This document shows, piece after piece, positions 7,001 through 8,852 of a stretch of DNA of 8,852 nt (positions within the stretch are counted from its first letter, which is position 1; each line of letters begins with the position of its first letter). The stretch is from assembly GCA_944385645.1 (NCBI GenBank), contig CALWYA010000057.1, positions 1 to 8,852 on the forward strand, read 5' to 3'. The position numbers and the translations under genes are program-made. The DNA is from an uncultured Oscillospiraceae bacterium (lineage in GTDB: Bacteria > Bacillota > Clostridia > Oscillospirales > Oscillospiraceae). The notes beneath the pieces were generated by a model that saw only the letters and a list, made by a program, of their open reading frames with translations, was not told the origin of the DNA and ran no database searches.

Positions 7001-8464
7001 GGCGATCTGGTCCACCGGGATATGCAGGGAGGCGGCAAAGTTCTCCAGGAAGGACCCGCAGCCGGAGGAACAGGCCTCGTTGACCACGATGTTGGTGATG
7101 ACCCCGTGGGAGAGCCAGATGGCCTTCATATCCTGACCGCCGATGTCCAGCACGAAGGTGGCGTTGGGGACGTACTCGGCCGCCGCCCGGGCGTGGGCCA
7201 CCGTCTCCACCACGTGGCACTCGGCGGACAGGGCGTTGGCGAACAGCTGCTCCCCATAGCCGGTGGTGCCCACCCCCAGGATCTCCAGCTTGGCCCCCGC
7301 CGCCCGATAGCGGTCCCGCAGCTCCAGCAGGGCCTTCCTGGCCACGTCCAGGGGCGCGCCCTCGTTGGGGGCGTAGAAGGCGTCCAGAATGCGTTTTTCC
7401 TCGTCCAGAAGGACGAATTTGGTGGTGGTGCTCCCCGAGTCGATGCCCAGCCAGGCCCGCACCTCCTGCCCCGGGTGGAGCCGGACGGGCTCCCAGGCGG
7501 GGAGGGCGTGGGCTTGGGTAAAGGCCAGCTCCTCGCTGCGACTCCGGAAGAAGGGCTTGGCGGCGCTGTGCTCCTCGGGCTCCAGCTTCAGCGCCCGGAG
7601 GGCCTCCAGCAGCCGGTCCAGCCGCACCTGGGTCTGCCGGCCGGCGTACAGGGTCTCCAGAGACAGGGCGGCCCCGTAGGCCATCATCAGCTCCGGGTGC
7701 TCGGGGATCAGGATGTCCTGATCCGACAGGCCCAGCCGCTGGGCAAACACCTGGATCAGGGTGGGATTGAAGGTGAGGGGCCCGCCCTCGAAGGCCACGG
7801 GCTTCTTGATCTCCAGCCCCTGGGCCAGACCGCCGATGGTCTGCTTGGCGATGGCGTGGAAGGCAGACAGGGCCAGATTCTCCTTGGACACCCCCTGGTT
7901 CAGCAGGGGCTGGATGTCGGTCTTGGCGTACACACCGCACCGGCCGGACACGTCGTAGACGCAGTCCCCCCGGGCGGCCAGGGCGTCGAACTCCTCGATG
8001 GACACGTGGAGAATGGCGGCCACCTCGTCGATAAAGGCACCGGTGCCGCCGGCGCAGCTGCCGTTCATGCGCATATCCGCCACCTCCAGCTGGCCGGAGG
8101 TCTGGCTGGTCCGGAAGAAAATGATCTTGGCGTCCTGTCCCCCCAGCTCGATGGCGGTGCCCACGTCCTCGTATTTGGAGCGCAGGGCGATGGAGTTGGC
8201 CACCACCTCCTGGACATAGGGCAGCCCCAGCCGGTCGGCCAGCTTTTTCGCCCCCGAGCCCGTCATGGCCAGATGGCACTGGGCGTCGGGGAAGCGTGCG
8301 GCCAGCTCGCCCAGGGCGGAGGCCACGCTCTTCACCTGGTCGGCGTGGTGCCGCTGATAGTCGGAGTGGACCACCCGGTTGAGCCGGGTATCCAGGGCGG
8401 CGATCTTGGTGGTGGTGGAACCGATGTCGATCCCGATGTGCAAAACGGTCTTGTCTCTGTTCAT
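4058..8464 (-). CDS. Fused 2-hydroxyacyl-CoA dehydratase activase / dehydratase-like protein, 1468 aa
   Basis: Expected to be a cytoplasmic, oxygen-sensitive iron-sulfur ATPase that drives low-potential electron transfer. ASKHA domain 1 (about 7-275) has GIDIGSTTTK (11-20), ELGGQDAK (106-113), C137 in NGSCAGGTG and C176 in GRCGVYAK. ASKHA domain 2 (about 337-596) has GIDSGSTTTK (340-349), IGGQDMK (441-447), C465 in NEACSSGCG and C504 in GSRCTVFM. These are BcrAD/BadFG (HgdC) family motifs. A cysteine cluster follows (C627, C630, C634, C653), then a DUF2229/HgdB-like region (about 705-1445) with CFPA motifs at C759 and C1101 and FGC motifs at C974 and C1399. The start is fixed by AGAGG 8 bases upstream and by the first ATPase motif at residue 11. 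The length is usual for this fused clostridial family. The gene has its own promoter and terminator, with no dehydratase subunit or CoA-transferase gene next to it. The family is clear; substrate and reaction are unknown. Confidence 0.93.
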   Translation of the reverse strand: MNRDKTVLHIGIDIGSTTTKIAALDTRLNRVVHSDYQRHHADQVKSVASALGELAARFPDAQCHLAMTGSGAKKLADRLGLPYVQEVVANSIALRSKYEDVGTAIELGGQDAKIIFFRTSQTSGQLEVADMRMNGSCAGGTGAFIDEVAAILHVSIEEFDALAARGDCVYDVSGRCGVYAKTDIQPLLNQGVSKENLALSAFHAIAKQTIGGLAQGLEIKKPVAFEGGPLTFNPTLIQVFAQRLGLSDQDILIPEHPELMMAYGAALSLETLYAGRQTQVRLDRLLEALRALKLEPEEHSAAKPFFRSRSEELAFTQAHALPAWEPVRLHPGQEVRAWLGIDSGSTTTKFVLLDEEKRILDAFYAPNEGAPLDVARKALLELRDRYRAAGAKLEILGVGTTGYGEQLFANALSAECHVVETVAHARAAAEYVPNATFVLDIGGQDMKAIWLSHGVITNIVVNEACSSGCGSFLENFAASLHIPVDQIARAAFDSKEPASLGSRCTVFMNSSIVTEQRNGKLPGDIMAGLCRSIIENVFTKVIRIANLDSLGSTIVVQGGTFRNDAVLRALEQYTGRTVIRAPYPGVMGAIGAALLTKERMAGAKTRTFIGLDALEDFTYTQEANSPCPFCANHCKRTVITFSNGSSWVTNNRCERGEILGDPRDQAVRERLREKDQERAQVPNLFRLREELLFQEWPIPEPRKNRAAVIGIPRVLSFWDTAPFWTTFFRSLGFQVRLSHKSTRKMYESGLSAVTSDTVCFPAKLVHGHIRDLVSQGVDRIFMPSVTTVPSENTQKTSESMCAVVKGYPLIIRNSDDPERQWGVPFDAPLFHWYTDEDRLGQLTKYMEDTFQIPAQETRAAVKAADRAQWIFRHRLVKAGEQVLKQAEEQGTYAVVLAARPYQTDALVNHDLPALFTSLGIPVLTVDSVPHANEVDLSRSALDIVNNYHARMLSTAILAAQDPRMEYVQIVSFGCGHDAYLSDEIIRLMGEISGKTPLVLKLDESDVQGPLRIRVRSFVETLAMRREREGTVPARELTDPYPVKFTKSDRKERVVLVPNTSHAFCRVLSAAMGRDGLRTEPLAVGREEAIRLGKQYVHNDICFPAQVVIGEALAALRSGKYDLDHVAVAMAKYVGDCRLTHYGALLRKALDDAGFAQVPILTNDDKDSHDQHPGYRMSLAAAVRVAFALPMIDVLEELLRKIRPYELVPGSADRAFEQSMDLLIDGLERRGVRGAEQGFRQAIQVMKAVEYDRSRPKPTVLIVGEYLLNFHPGANHEIEAYLEHNGFEIIEARMTDVIRKLYFYKDSQIKEYHVHKPLGEKAWYATADALFDAAHTVTDQVAREHPLYERAVRLPELVRASDPIIHHTFDAGEGVLIPGEILHHAAHGCRAFVILQPFGCLPNHVVGRGVAKKLKELYPDAQILPLDYDPDVSFANLENRLQMLVMNVKGQNQDKELRLREAVEMAKAI

Positions 8465-8472
8465 GTGCTGCG

Positions 8473-8477
8473 CCTCT
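8473..8477 (-). promoter_or_regulatory. Shine-Dalgarno site of the activase gene
   Basis: AGAGG on the - strand lies 8 bases before the ATG at 8464. It is a moderate site. It supports this start over the upstream ATG at 8529, which has none. Confidence 0.65.
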
Positions 8478-8490
8478 GTTCTGGATTAGA

Positions 8491-8506
8491 CCGGCCGGCG
8501 GGCCGG
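8491..8506 (-). other. Leader hairpin upstream of the activase gene
   Basis: CCGGCC (8491-8496) pairs with GGCCGG (8501-8506) around a 4-base loop, within the roughly 100-nt leader and 13 bases upstream of the AGAGG site. No U tract follows on the - strand, so it is not a terminator. Whether it affects translation or RNA stability is unknown. Confidence 0.4.
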
Positions 8507-8571
8507 AGGGAAAATGAAAAGGAGCGCATGGTACCGGGCAAAAAATTTTGTCCTCTCCACACGCCACCACT

Positions 8572-8600
8572 ATTTTACCAGCCCCATCCCCCGGTGTCAA
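8572..8600 (-). promoter_or_regulatory. Sigma-A-type extended -10 promoter of the activase gene
   Basis: On the - strand a perfect TTGACA (8600-8595) is followed by exactly 17 bases and then TAAAAT (8577-8572). The -10 box is preceded by TGG, giving an extended -10 (TGn). Transcription should start near 8565, giving a leader of about 100 nt. It lies inside the right 72-bp repeat, so the gene carries its own promoter within the repeat-bounded segment. Confidence 0.85.
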
Positions 8601-8637
8601 AGGGACGACCGGTTAAGCTTTCGCTAAGAATCCTGAG

Positions 8638-8675
8638 AAAAATGGGAAAAAGAAACAGCCCCGCTGCTTTTTCCC
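8638..8675 (-). terminator. Possible terminator for a - strand transcript entering from the right
   Basis: GGGAAAAAG (8644-8652) pairs with CTTTTTCCC (8667-8675), with an inner CAGC/GCTG stem (8656-8659 with 8663-8666) and an AAA bulge. On the - strand the hairpin is followed by ATTTTT (8643-8638). It could stop upstream transcription just before the activase promoter. The outer stem is A/T-rich, so the call is tentative. Confidence 0.45.
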
Positions 8676-8684
8676 GGGAAAATA

Positions 8685-8756
8685 GGCGCAGTACCGCCCG
8701 ATTTCCAATAAATGTATGAAAACGTCCCACATGGGTGAGAGTTCTCCGGTTATATG
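8685..8756 (-). repeat. Right copy of 72-bp inverted repeat flanking the activase gene
   Basis: This is the reverse complement of 3921-3992, with 67 of 72 matching bases and a 47-base identical block (8685-8731). The end GGCGCAGTACCGCC faces the activase gene, as it does in the left copy. Immediately outside it begins a GTAGGG-type hairpin. No gene is seen here. Confidence 0.9.
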
Positions 8757-8785
8757 TAGGGCGCGGCATCCCTGACGCGCCTTAC
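8756..8785. repeat. GTAGGG-type palindromic repeat
   Basis: GTAGGGCGCG (8756-8765) pairs with CGCGCCTTAC (8776-8785) with one G-T wobble around a 10-base loop. It is the same type as the hairpins left of the gene and directly abuts the right 72-bp repeat. Confidence 0.65.
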
Positions 8786-8804
8786 AAGGAAACCGGGGCG
8801 ATCT

Positions 8805-8850
8805 CTCCCCCAGTCTCGCTGCGCTCGACAGCCCCCTCGTCAGAGGGGGC
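8805..8850 (-). repeat. CTGTCGAGCG-type repeat with GTCA-loop palindrome, inverted
   Basis: Bases 8811-8831 are the reverse complement of 3651-3671 with one mismatch. They are followed by the palindrome GCCCCCTC-GTCA-GAGGGGGC (8831-8850). The module runs to the window edge, so its full extent is not visible. Confidence 0.65.
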
Positions 8851-8852
8851 CA

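Noticed and set aside
8461..8529. A 22-codon upstream frame in the leader whose TGA overlaps the activase ATG (ATGA)
   Set aside because: There is no Shine-Dalgarno sequence before its ATG, and the peptide has no regulatory codon run. The overlap may be chance.
8613..8627. A possible TTA...TAA operator next to the -35 box of the activase promoter
   Set aside because: Only the outer three bases on each side are symmetric; the inner bases do not match, so it does not support a Rex-like or other operator.
4307..8719. An uninterrupted reading frame of 1470 codons on the + strand, antisense to the activase gene
   Set aside because: It is exactly in register with the sense codons (offset 249 bases from the sense stop), so its stops could only come from the sense codons TTA, CTA or TCA. 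These are rare in a GC3-biased gene and absent here over that span. The translation is Gly/Val/Gln/His-rich with no family motif, while the - strand frame has clear conserved motifs.

Overview
The window looks like chromosomal DNA of a GC-rich, anaerobic gut-type member of the Oscillospiraceae (Clostridia). The reasons are an S-layer-homology surface protein of the acidic, cysteine-poor kind seen in that group, a giant 2-hydroxyacyl-CoA dehydratase activase-related protein typical of strict anaerobes, strong G/C preference at third codon positions, and dense C/G-rich hairpin repeats between genes. The genus cannot be fixed from this sequence alone.

Layout. Bases 1-2944 (+) hold the 3' part of an SLH-domain surface protein gene whose start lies left of the window. 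A strong shared hairpin (2975-3000) separates it from a convergent small gene (3006-3476, -) encoding a 156-residue phage tail-fibre-like protein with a textbook ribosome binding site. From 3492 to about 4000 no gene is visible. The stretch is packed with short GC-rich hairpin modules (GTAGGG type, CTCCCCC/GGGGGAG type, CTGTCGAGCG type, CTCCCTCGTCAGAGGGAG type) and ends in a 72-bp repeat.

Bases 4058-8464 (-) hold one gene of 1468 codons with its own TTGACA-N17-TAAAAT extended -10 promoter, a leader of about 100 nt and an intrinsic terminator. It therefore appears to be a single-gene unit. The protein fuses two ASKHA-type ATPase activator domains (HgdC/BcrAD-BadFG family), a cysteine cluster, and two dehydratase-like halves that seem to be duplicates of one another. 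It carries the parts of an ATP-driven low-potential electron-transfer system in one chain. Its substrate is unknown.

The main structural surprise is that this gene, with its promoter and terminator, sits between two inverted copies of the same 72-bp sequence (3921-3992 and 8685-8756; 67 of 72 bases match). The same hairpin repeat families lie outside both copies. No transposase or recombinase gene is visible. The three genes show no evident functional link: a cell-envelope protein, an orphan phage-like protein, and a cytoplasmic redox enzyme.
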